Shown here piece after piece: positions 49,258-59,244 of a DNA stretch of 64,000 nt. Numbering within the stretch: position 1 is the first letter of the stretch; the number at the start of each line of letters is the position of its first letter. Origin of the DNA: Anseranas semipalmata. Lineage: Eukaryota; Chordata; Aves; Anseriformes; Anseranatidae. A program made the position numbers and the translations under genes. The notes below the pieces were generated by a model that saw nothing but the letters and a program-made list of their open reading frames with translations, made no database searches and was not told the origin of the DNA. The DNA lies in the NCBI GenBank assembly GCA_013399115.1, contig VXAA01003136.1:306301-370300 (forward strand). Direction: 5' to 3'.

Positions 49258-51994
49258 ATCACTGTCTAGCACACAGAATATGGCATTGATCTGTAAGCAA
49301 TCTATGCCCTCTTTACAATTGCAGGAGAATATGCCTGAACCTAGTTGTACAGTTAGCACTATAGATCCACAGCTTTTTGCTTTCTGACAAGTTATTTAGG
49401 TTATAAGTGCTTTAGGTTTCATTACTGTATGATTCTATTAGTATCTTTTATGTCTTCAACCAGTAATTTATTGTCATGAAGGGACCAAGGCTCCTAACTA
49501 AGTGTTACTTACTTTGTAGAGAAGAGCCAGTGGAAGGTGTGATACCATGCAAAGTCCATTTGTTTCCTTCCTTATTCATTCTATTAGCCTTGCTTCACAA
49601 TGAGGCATAGGAACCATCTTGCATGGTATTTCACAGACATAGGAAGGCACTCTGTAGTTGGGCAAGGGTGAAAAAAAAAAAGCAAAACAAGTGTGATACT
49701 AAGAGGAAAGCATCACACAGCAGAGAAGAATTTAAAAGGATCTATAAAAAGTTTAAATTGGTAAAACATGTATGTGGGTGGGTTAGAAAGAGCATAAAGC
49801 ACAATTAATCCACAGAAGCTTCAGCAGGACTCTGAACATTGTTCAGTGTGCAATGCAATTTGCTTTAAAGAAGTGTCAATACCCCATCCTTAGAAAGGGA
49901 AGTTTTTTGTAGTTTAGCATTAATTTTAACAAATGTACGAGTGCTGCCCTTTCCTGGACCTTGCTTCATCCTGCTGCAGTGTAGTGAGTGTGTTGCAGGA
50001 ATGTATGAAGGCGAAAATCCCACCTTCTGCAAAATACTCACAGAGCTGAGCTGCGCATCTTAGGCAGAGCTGAAAGCCAGGGGAGTGCTTTGCCATCCTT
50101 CACTAGAAAGTGCACTGGTGCGCATCTCTTCCCCAGACAGGGCTGGCAGGCAGTCCCCTGCCTCTCTGCCATGGTGGGGATAGCCCTCTGAGGGCTCTAG
50201 GGGGTCCCCGTGTGCACACTGATACCCAGGGGAGCATGGAGGGATGAGAGGGGATAGCTTTGCCCTCTCTCCTTTGAAGTAGAAGGGAGCAGGAAGAAGA
50301 GTGCCAATCACAGAAACATATCCTTGCAGCTAGCTACTGGAACAGCATTTCTAATTGCCGTATAATGTGGATAGCTTAGGTCCAATGCCCCCATGCCGTG
50401 AGTGACCCAGACACTGCCGTCTTCTGCCCTCCCTTCTCTCCTCCTACCCCTGCTTGCCCTGCTCTGTCCCTACCGCTTCCTGCGGGTGACCCTGAGTCAC
50501 CACCACTCTGAATGACCTAGGCTGCTCCTTTAGAAAACTGTGAGGCTGATAGAAGAAAATACAACTGTGAGCTTCACACATCTTTGCAAAGTGACATGTT
50601 TTGTTGAACGATACTCTTTCTGCAGTCACCTCAGCAGATCAGATCTCCTGAGTGCACCCAGTGCAATACAGGGGGGCAAACATGGAGCCATACAGGGTTT
50701 TTGGTCCCAACTTAATTAGGTAGCCTTTTGATAAAACTCTCCTTCTTGTGGTCCTCAGAGCTCAATGCTGCTGGGAATCAGTCCTGCCCCTTGTCCAGAC
50801 AGATTTCCTCAACAGAACGTCCCTGTATGTTCTGTACCCTCAGCTGGCTCCATCGTAACAGGGGACTCCTTCGCTGGCAGATTAGTGTAGTGTTGCGGCC
50901 GGGAAAGTCACGTAAGGCAAATATAATGGTGAAATTATGAAGAGTAATGAGGAATTGAGCTGTTATCTATCTCATAAATACACGTTCTAATGTACAGAAA
51001 AACCACAGTGTTGACTGAAAATATTGCAATCCTCAGGGAAAAAAGGATGTTAGACAGAAGTGTCATGTCTTTACATATGGTTCACCTAAAAAAAAAAAAA
51101 AACTGACCATTTTTAAGATGGCTGCCAGCCAACATTTTGGTAATATTTCCTTTGTGCTTCTGCTCACACAAAGTGATTTATGTCTAAGTACTCTCTGGCT
51201 GGTTCTCACATTACAATAATGATTTGATTGTTTGTTTATAGTTTTATCTGAACATTTCTGCCTGCCATATCATATATCCTGAACCAGTATAGTGTAATTT
51301 ATAGGCACCTGCTATACCGGTGTAGAGTCCATTGTTTCTTCTTTCTTGTCTGGGACTATTCGCATGTATTGCATGTAAGTTTTTGGAGGTGAAGGAGAGA
51401 AAGAGGATCATATCCTCAGCTTGCTGACTAAGAAAATAACAGTTTTCAGTGAAATTACTCTGACACATGGCTAAGGAAGTCAGGACATATAGACCCAGTG
51501 GCAATTTTTTCCGTGGGGAAAGTTAATGTACTTTCCCAGGAAAGAAGTGAGGCCAGAACTGCGTGCCACCAGCCCAGAAGATGTGAGGCAATTGGTCTGC
51601 AAGGGAAGCGCAGTTGGGCCCAGCTGTGGTGAACAAGGTCATCTGCATGGGACAGTGCATAGGGAACATGCTCCAGGACTTCAGGATTTGCTACACAGTG
51701 TTACAGGGGAGGTTCGGTTCAGACATTTGAGCTGAGAAGGTTGTCTACACAACAGGCAAATTGTTTTGCACAGTTTAGACCCACATGCATGTTAATTGAT
51801 TGTACTTGCTTTGGGTGATTTGGCATGGAGTGCAGAGGAAAGGGAAAACATTTAAAAAATATGGTGGAAAAAAGAGCAGACAGTAAAAAGAAACTGTAGG
51901 TTTACCCCGGCATCAAAATTCGAGAACATAATGCAGTTTATATCAACATCAATATGGCAAGTTAAGCTGTCTTATTCAGTGAAAGAACATTGTT
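49258..51994. other. Unique non-coding DNA, no gene seen
   Basis: No gene supported. The 50040-50320 part is richer in G+C than its surroundings and carries TGCGCATCT twice (near 50052 and 50119). An A-run lies at 51088. Frames of 61 to 86 codons have no recognisable features. Confidence 0.5.
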
Positions 51995-52033
51995 TTGTAT
52001 AATTTGTATAAATATTGTATAATGATTGTATAA
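51995..52033 (+). repeat. Four spaced TTGTATAA units
   Basis: TTGTATAA occurs at 51995, 52004, 52015 and 52026, so the spacings are 9, 11 and 11 bp. It is a small degenerate tandem repeat. The units include TATAA but lie in an AT-rich context, so no promoter is claimed. Confidence 0.85.
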
Positions 52034-53519
52034 ATAATCAAGGTTTTTCCCATGTGAGAAGCTGAAAATGTCCATCATCATTATGATAAAACAAAATAAT
52101 GATGTATATAGATTGTACATTGCTTTACTTTCCACTTTGTGTGAACAAGAGACAAGATGTCTGAGAGAAAACAAGAAGAAACTTCATTGTGTAAAAAAAA
52201 CCCTGCACTAAGCAAAGGTGTTTGGTTGGTTGGTTTGGTTTGTGTGTGTGTGTTTTTTTTTCCAGAAAGTACCTTTACTTTAAGTGTAGGTATTATTATT
52301 TTCAAAATATATCGGAGAAATCAGAACTAAAAAAGATCTTATTTCTTATTCAGTAGGGACTCATACAGGTACATAGATATTGAGGCCAACAAAGTCAGTT
52401 ATGATCACTGTTTCATCTGACTCACATAAATCAGCTTGTACAATTTCATTCAGTAATTCCTTCACCAAGATTATAATAACATACTGCTAATTAAAAGATT
52501 GCAATCTGATAGGTAGCATTTTCACATACGCTAACAGTCCCAATGATTTTAAAAGAGCTAATCACACCCACATTAATTCACCATGCGAATCTCACACTGC
52601 ATTGATATTGAAAGAGTATTGAAACTACTGCTGTCTCGCATTATGGATAAGGAATCAGTAAGGATTTGGAGATGGAGGGGCTGATCGTGGAGGTGAGGGC
52701 AGGTTCTTTTTCTTCATCCCCTTCTGCAGCTGTCTTCCCAGTCTGCAGGTGGTTGGACTTCTGGCGTGGTGAGAATATCACCTGGTACCTGGCTGGCAGG
52801 AGCAGGAGCACCACCAGGCACGAGCCCTGCCTTGAACTGCCCCTTCTGCTCTGCAGAAGACAAAAACACCTGGTGTCAGCCCGTCAGTCTGCCTATAGAC
52901 AGCCCTCTGGGGATCGGCACTGGCTCTTGCACAGAATGGTGTGAAGTGGGGCATGTGGCTCGGCCACAGGTGCCATCACTTCAATTCTACATGGAGAATT
53001 TGCAAACCTTCATGGTACAACTGTAGCATCCGTCACAAACACACATACACTGGCAATGAATCCAAGTCTTGTTTTGCAAGAACCGTGTGTCGGACAGTTC
53101 TTGTGTTGAAGTTCATGCTTTGCTGTGCTTCACACTACATTTCACATTGTATTGTTACAGGCTAGGTACACAAATATATTTGCCACCAGTGGCTATGATT
53201 GCACAAGCATGCAACAAGGAGTGATAAGGCTGCTCCAGAAAGTTGGTTAAAATCCTGACAGGAGTACATGGTAGCTACTGAACTCTCTGACTGATGGTAC
53301 CTTGATGAAACTTCATTTGGCACTCCCAGAAATTTGACAGGAAGAATAAGTGATTCCCAAAGGACCCCTCAGGAACAGTCCAAAGTTACAGGCCAGCATA
53401 TTTGTTTTAGAAGACTGTTGACTGAGCCTTCCTATTGTTGAGTCTGATGAAGCTTTTCTTTTGTTCTCTTCAGTTTAGCATCCTCCATTTTCTTGCAAAC
53501 AATTTACTGCACACTGGAG
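52034..53519. other. Unique non-coding DNA, no gene seen
   Basis: Includes a G/T-rich run (TTGG units then TG units then T8) at 52220-52262. A motif-rich, repeat-free stretch lies at 52480-52650, and a moderately GC-rich part at 52660-52960 holds overlapping frames of 86 and 92 codons with no recognisable protein. Confidence 0.5.
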
Positions 53520-53828
53520 TCATATCACGGTGAGGGAGAAAAACATGGATTCCTCTGGACAACTATCATCCTTCAGCTTCTGTAAGTACCTTCTCTTTTG
53601 CAAAACTATCCCATACACAGAGAAACCAACATACAACTGAAGGCAGATATTCACACTAGTAAAGTATGTTCCCCAAAGAGACAGGGTTCTAGTCCAATTT
53701 GTGACACAAATTAGAGCTAAGGAACCAGCAGCATCAAGAGCAACCCAGCTAGCAGCAACCAAACACTGTATCCCATGTACTAGCATTAATTTTAGTGACA
53801 CAGCCCATGAACCTTTCAGAAGGCACAA
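53520..53828 (-). CDS. Unassigned ORF with membrane-protein-like composition (hypothetical)
   Basis: A 102-codon minus-strand frame, open further upstream by about fourteen codons to a TAA stop near 53861. No ATG lies near its beginning: the first codon taken is TTG, and the first internal ATG is about fourteen codons in. The translation has two long hydrophobic stretches (about residues 10-42 and 50-77). A basic segment (KRRYLQKLK) and an acidic tail (DDSCPEE) follow, which is the pattern of a small multi-pass membrane protein with a cytosolic C-terminus. The sequence before it on the minus strand is pyrimidine-rich, so it could be a terminal exon with an acceptor near 53814, or a decayed retrocopy. 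I recognise no family, see no partner exons and no poly-A tail. Chance remains the most likely alternative. Confidence 0.2.
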   Translation of the reverse strand: MCLLKGSWAVSLKLMLVHGIQCLVAASWVALDAAGSLALICVTNWTRTLSLWGTYFTSVNICLQLYVGFSVYGIVLQKRRYLQKLKDDSCPEESMFFSLTVI

Positions 53829-56800
53829 AGAATATTGGGAGTGGAAAGCAAAGAAACTTTAGATGGAGGGAAATAGCTTTCACATTTCGATAAGCTACAA
53901 AAATGCTTTTTCCAAACAGAGGTGTTTTGTATTACGCCATTCCTGTTGGCTGTTTGGGTTTTTTTTCATTAGATGTATGAACTTCTTGCCATAGTAATAA
54001 AGGTCAGGCACTATTGTGCCTCTTTATGATACTGACTAGCACAAGTTGTGTATACAAACCCAGGAAGTATTTATTTATGTGGAATACCTACTTAAATAGT
54101 GGACTACTAATCATTTAAAGATGCCTATGATATGAATCATACTACGATTTCACGGATAAGTGGAAACATTATGCAACTTATTGAGTTTTTAAAGCACTAA
54201 CGAATGTGAACTACACAGCAGACTTGAGCAGGACCTTTTCACCCCTTCTAATATATGCTGTGGCTATTTAATATTCCTCACTGGGGAGTAATGCTGGCAT
54301 ACAAGTCAGCAATATATTAGGCACTGGAGCCATGAACCTAGTGAGAACATAAACTAAACTGATTTTCAATTTTGGTACATTACAAAAAGGGCTATTATCA
54401 TGAGGTTAGAGATGTCAAAGTTGGTGACCTGGTATAATGAAGTATTCCCTGCTACATAGTCAAGCATGAAAAGGAATTGGAGGCGGTAAAAACTTCTAGA
54501 GGCTTAGGGTTTTTTCCCCCAGAATTAAATATTCTTTTACATACACCTTTTTTTAAGTAAACATTTTTGTGTAGCATCATAAAAGCAGAAATGATGCTCC
54601 TGTAAAATTTGCAGTTGATGAAGAAATGTGTGTTTAAAAATGAGGTCACATCTTAACGCTTGGGTTACTTACATAATGCATTGATGAAAAGCAAGTTGCT
54701 ACCTGCCAGCCAGGAATGACATTAAAATATTATGGCAGCATGTGACCAGCTTTAGAGCTTAAAATCTTGAAAGGACACAGACAAAGTCTCCTTTGAAGAA
54801 AATTCCTGAAGATCACTTTACAATTTTTGCTAAGCTTTAAAACACAGAGTAAAATACCCCATATCCAAACAGCAGAGATGAAAGTTGTTATTTCTCAGCT
54901 GCAACATTTACATCTGAGAAACAACTTCTAAAGTGTGCACAGGTCTTTCAGCTTGTCTGTAAGAGGAAAGGGGTTAGCATTTACCCTAGGGAATTGTGAA
55001 TTAATACTGTGAATCGCATACTACAGGTGTTCATAATGGCTCCACATCCCAACTCACTGCACTGACTTTGACCAACCTATTCCTGATTTCCCCTGGTACA
55101 AAGGCTGTGTGAGCTGGCACAGCATCAATCCCGATCCACTAGACTGCAGAGGGCACTCCTATATAAGAAGGAATTGCAGTCTCCAGGCTCATTTACTTTT
55201 AGTCTCGATGATTCATTGTTATTTTTTCTTCTTTAATAATTAATGGCACTACTATTACACTAAAAGGAAAATATTATTATTATTGACAATTGGCTTTGTT
55301 ATGATTATTTAATTTTTCCCCCCCAAGTTTATACAATTACAATGTCTGTCAGCACTCATATCATGTTCAGGTCATCAGCCTCAGAAATTAAATATACACA
55401 GAAGGAATACCTATTAATATACTATCTCTAGGCATAACTTGAGTAAAGCAGCACAAGGAGGAAGGAGACATCCTTTGCCATGTGCCTGGAAAGTCAGAGA
55501 AGTTCTGTATGAGGCAGGCCATCCATGGAGCACTATGGAAACCACCTTCCCCTTCCTCTCGTCCCATCTCTGGAAAAGTTTATTGGAAGCATTACTTTTG
55601 TCTGGATTTCAGCTGTGACAGATTATTGCGAGAAAAGAAGCAGCTTCTCCAGCAATGGGTCCTGAGCCTTTTGGGGTGGATCTCTGACCCCTTACAGCTT
55701 GCTCTTCAGGACATGGGGCTGTATGAACAGGATGTGGCCAGAGAGTCATAGCTTGCCCAGCACAGCAGAGGCACAGGGTGCAGAACATGTGGCAGAGGCA
55801 ATGCTATTAACTGGAGACTTTCTGATTAGTGGGTAGGTGGGTTAAGGCTGCCATAATGTAGACTAGAGCTGTTACATTAGGCCATTAAAACCTTGAGATG
55901 CCTCAAGATTAGGAAGAAGCAAGTGTAGTTTATGGCTACTGTGGTCCTACCCCACCTTCCCTCTTTATGAGTGATAGGTAAAACCTGTAGTGGCATCATC
56001 CAGCATCTCAGCCTTGTGGCAGAATAGCTTAAAGCCAACAGAATTAATTCTGGGAAGTTCAGCTGGCAGCTGTGCAGGTCCTATACTGCAGTTTAAATGT
56101 GCTTCCAATATTTAGCTTTGTTTAATGAGAACAAGTCCATACTAGCTTTGGCTTCTGCATGGAATACAGCTCATGTATCATCCAACAGACAACAGATGGG
56201 TCATTCTGTTTCCTGTGGGTAGTGGAAAGTGATCTGCCTTTTCACACTTACTTCTGGAAGCTTGTCACAGTGAAAGTGTAAGATCAAGCTAACACTGCAT
56301 GAAAAAGCTGACTGAGCAAGGACAGAGGGACCTGGCTGGTGGAGTAGCAAATACACTTCCACAGCTGAGCCCTGAATCATGTTTATTTCAAATTGAAGAC
56401 CTCATATTTCAAGTGAGATATTTGCTCAGTAAAATACATGCATTTCGTATTTCTTTACCACATGCTATATATCTAGTACTGTGGTTAAGAAATGAAGGAG
56501 TGTGGAAAGGGCTGTAATCCGGGGGAGTTGTAACCATAAAGATTCCACTGAATGGGATTTTCCCTTGTTCCAAACTGTTATCTCACTAGATAAAAACATT
56601 GTGCTTTATGATTAAGCTAATTGTGCTGGACAAACCAGTCTGCAGTCCTAGAAGCCTGGATTTTCAAATGTGCTGAGCACTGGCAGCTGCAACTAAAGTC
56701 AGTGGGGGCATTTAAAGTGCAATTACATGCAAAGTTCTACAACAATTCAGTCCAGAGGTTGTCTGTAAAATTGGAGCAGAAGTGCTACCTCGCCTCGCAG

Positions 56801-57147
56801 GGGTGCTGTGAATGTTCATGGCAGACTGAGAAGTTATGCTGAAAAGGCTCTGTAAAAATGAAGCCTTTCTTCAGAGCAGGGTTTGAATATAAACATCAAA
56901 ATAAGGCCTTGAGACACAGACTGAACACCGAAGAGGAGACAAACATGTATGGCTTGCCCTTTTGTAGACTGAATGAATGAAGGATCATGCCCTCGCCCTT
57001 CCCCCCCACCAATATATATACCTAATACATATACCACATGGACTGAATTAGTGTTGAGCAAGCATATCTAATTCTAGCATTCCCTGACTCTTATTTTTTA
57101 ATATACGTAATATGCATAAACAATGTGTATTTGAGTAAGAAATCTTT
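53829..57147. other. Unique non-coding DNA, no gene seen
   Basis: No gene supported. An 89-codon plus-strand frame at 55482-55751 includes a possible acceptor (GTCTGGATTTCAG, ending near 55611) and a helix-like tail, but no family is recognised. A mononucleotide C-run lies near 57001. Confidence 0.5.
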
Positions 57148-57345
57148 ATAGAATCATAGAATAATTCAGGCTGAAAGAGGTATTGGTAGGTCATACAGTC
57201 AAACTCCTGCACAAAGCATGGTCAATGCTGAAGTCAGACCAAGTTTTTTCAGGGCTTTGTCCAGATGGGTCTTGAAAACTGAGGTAATGTTGATAATGGT
57301 CTGAGGTGACCAGTTCCATTGCTTAACTTTTGGAAAGACCTGGTA
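57148..57345 (-). mobile_element. CR1 LINE 3' fragment, minus strand
   Basis: Reverse-orientation CR1 3' end. It starts with ATAGAATCATAGAATAATTC at 57150 (the CR1 terminal repeat type), then AGGCTGAAAGAGGTATTGGT, AGTCAAACTCCTGCACAAAG and GGGCTTTGTCCAGATGGGTC at 57252, then CTTGAAAACTGAGG and GACCAGTTCCATTGCTTAAC. It lies about 480 bp from a plus-strand CR1, with their truncated 5' ends facing each other. Confidence 0.92.
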
Positions 57346-57829
57346 TTGTTTGGGTGGGTATCTTTCTGTTTGTATATTTAGCTAAACGTGTAGCAGAGGA
57401 TACATCTAAATGTTGTGAAAATATAGGGTTGGGAAAACAGAAGGAGAAAAGTTGGGTTTAGTCCTAGTATACTTGTGCCACAAATAAAAAATGGGTTCTA
57501 AAATGTCAGTATTACAAACCTGGGTTTCTGAGAGTTAAAGATAACTGCATTTTTATCTATACATTTGATAAGCTTTGTCTTGTCATATATCCATCATATT
57601 TTGGAATTTGATTGCACTGTTTAAGACAGGTAAAATTAAATAAGACCTTATACTTTAAGTACACAGTCCAGAATGTCTAGAACTTAGAAACTGCAATCAT
57701 CTATTTTCTGAATATTCATTGTGGAATACCTAAAGCAGAAAAACACAAAGCAAGCACCTTGTTTTGGGCCTGTCTGCTAAGTTTCCCAAATTACACAAGG
57801 TTTTATTAAACAGCTGAAGCAAACCATCA
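57346..57829. other. Unique DNA between two CR1 copies
   Basis: About 480 bp of AT-rich sequence with no ORF or repeat recognised. Confidence 0.5.
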
Positions 57830-59244
57830 GCATCAAGTGAACCCTGGAACAAATGTCTTAATAATGGATGAAGGGAGATCACTGCATATTTATCTTAACT
57901 GTAGCAAGGTTTTCAGCACTGTCTCCCATAACTTAGTCATAGACAGACTGATGAAGTACAGGCTAGATAAATGGACAGTGGGGTGGACTGAAAACTGGCT
58001 GAACTGCTCTGCTCAAAGGGTTGGGACCAGTGGCTTGAAGCCTAGCTAGAGGCAAATCACTAGTGCTATACCCAAGGGGTCAATACTAGAGCCAGTATTG
58101 TTTAACATCTTTATTAATGACACAGATGATGGGACAGACTGGTCTCTCAGCAAGTTTTCTGGGAGGAGTGGTTGACAGACCATATGACTGACTGTGCTAC
58201 CATTCAGAGGCATCTCAAGAGGATGGAGAAATGGGCTGATAGGAAGTTCATGAAGTTCAACAAAGAGACGTGCCAAATGCTGCACCCTGGGAGAAATAAC
58301 ACCAGGCACCACCACATGCTAGGGGGTGAGTGGCTGGAAAGCAACATGGCAAAGAAGGCCCTGGGAGTTCTGGTGGACACCAACTTGACCATAAGCCACC
58401 GATGTGCCCATGCAGCAAAGAAGGCCACCAACATCCTGGGCTGCATTAGGAAAAGCATTGCCAGAAGGTTGACAGAGGTGATCCTTCCCCTCTACTCTAC
58501 AATGGTGGGACATATCTGGAGTGCTGGGTTTAGTTCTGGGCTTCCCAGTACAGCAAAGATGTAGACATATTGGAGTGAGTTCAACCAACGACTATGAAGA
58601 TGATTAAGGGACTGGAACATCTGACATGTGAGGAGAGGCTGAGAGCTGGGACTGTTGAGCCTGGAGAAGAGAAGATTCAGGAGGGATCTCAACAACATGT
58701 AGAAATACCCTAAGGGAGGGTGTAAAGAAGACAGAGCCAGGCTCTTGTCAGTGGTACCAGTGAAAGACAAGAGGCGATGGGCACAAATGCAAACACAGAA
58801 AGTTCCATTAGAAAAAAAAAAAAAAAAAAGGAAAGAAAAGGAAGGAAAATAAAGGAAAAAAGAAAAGAAAAAATAAAGGAAAAAAGAAAAGAAAAGAAAA
58901 GAAAAGAAAAGAAAAGAAAAGAAAAGAAAAGAAAAGAAAAGAAAAGAAAAGAAAAGAAAAGAAAAGAAAAGAAAAGAAAAGAAAAGAAAAGAAAAGAAAA
59001 GAAAAGAAAAGAAAAGAAAAGAAAAGAAAAGAAAAGAAAAGAAAAGAAAAGAAGAAAAGAAAAAAACATTTTAACTATGAGGGTAATCAAACACTGGAAC
59101 AACTTGTGAAGTCTCTACCCCTGGAAATACTCAAAACAAAACTGGACATGGTCCTGAGCAGCAAGCTCTTGTTAACTGCTTTTGACAGGAAGTTGGACTA
59201 GATGATTTTCAAAAGTATCATCCAACCTCAACCATTCTGTGATA
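57830..59244 (+). mobile_element. CR1 LINE, 5' truncated, with broken ORF2 (reverse transcriptase) remnant
   Basis: This is the largest CR1 copy in the window. CR1 ORF2 encodes an endonuclease/reverse transcriptase; only its C-terminal part remains. Conserved RT pieces are visible on the plus strand. A Ser-Lys-Val-Phe-Ser-Thr-Val-Ser-His block (57900-57932) and a Leu-Asp-Lys-Trp-Thr-Val block lie in one frame, which is stopped by TAG at 58047-58049. Lys-Gly-Ser-Ile-Leu and Phe-Asn-Ile-Phe-Ile-Asn-Asp follow in the same frame. A second frame (58172-58564) carries Glu-Lys-Trp-Ala-Asp-Arg, Leu-Gly-Val-Leu-Val-Asp-Thr and Ile-Leu-Gly-Cys-Ile-Arg. A short deletion near 58155-58160 removes the catalytic FADD box and shifts frame, so the copy is dead. 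The 3' part (58600-58805 and 59067-59244) is typical CR1 and ends in CCATTCTGTG without poly-A. It is interrupted by an expanded GAAAA array. Confidence 0.95.
58810..59066 (+). repeat. (GAAAA)33 microsatellite inside a CR1
   Basis: An A18-type run and irregular GGAAA/AAAATAAAGG units lead into 33 perfect GAAAA units at 58886-59050, followed by GAAGAAAAGAAAAAA. CR1 sequence continues in register on both sides: the ORF2 frame before it ends near codons for Ser-Ser-Ile-Arg, and the sequence after it encodes Thr-Met-Arg-Val-Ile-Lys-His-Trp-Asn. The array therefore grew from the A-rich stretch of CR1 itself. The 110- and 130-codon frames across it are artefacts. Confidence 0.97.

Noticed and set aside
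55482..55751. 89-codon ORF with a helical tail vaguely like one helix of a prolactin/somatolactin-type hormone
   Set aside because: The likeness covers about 30 residues, the family cysteines are absent, the frame stops too early and no neighbouring exons were seen.
58777..59109. 110- and 130-codon ORFs of Lys/Glu or Phe/Ser/Leu repeats
   Set aside because: Translations of the GAAAA microsatellite inside the CR1.
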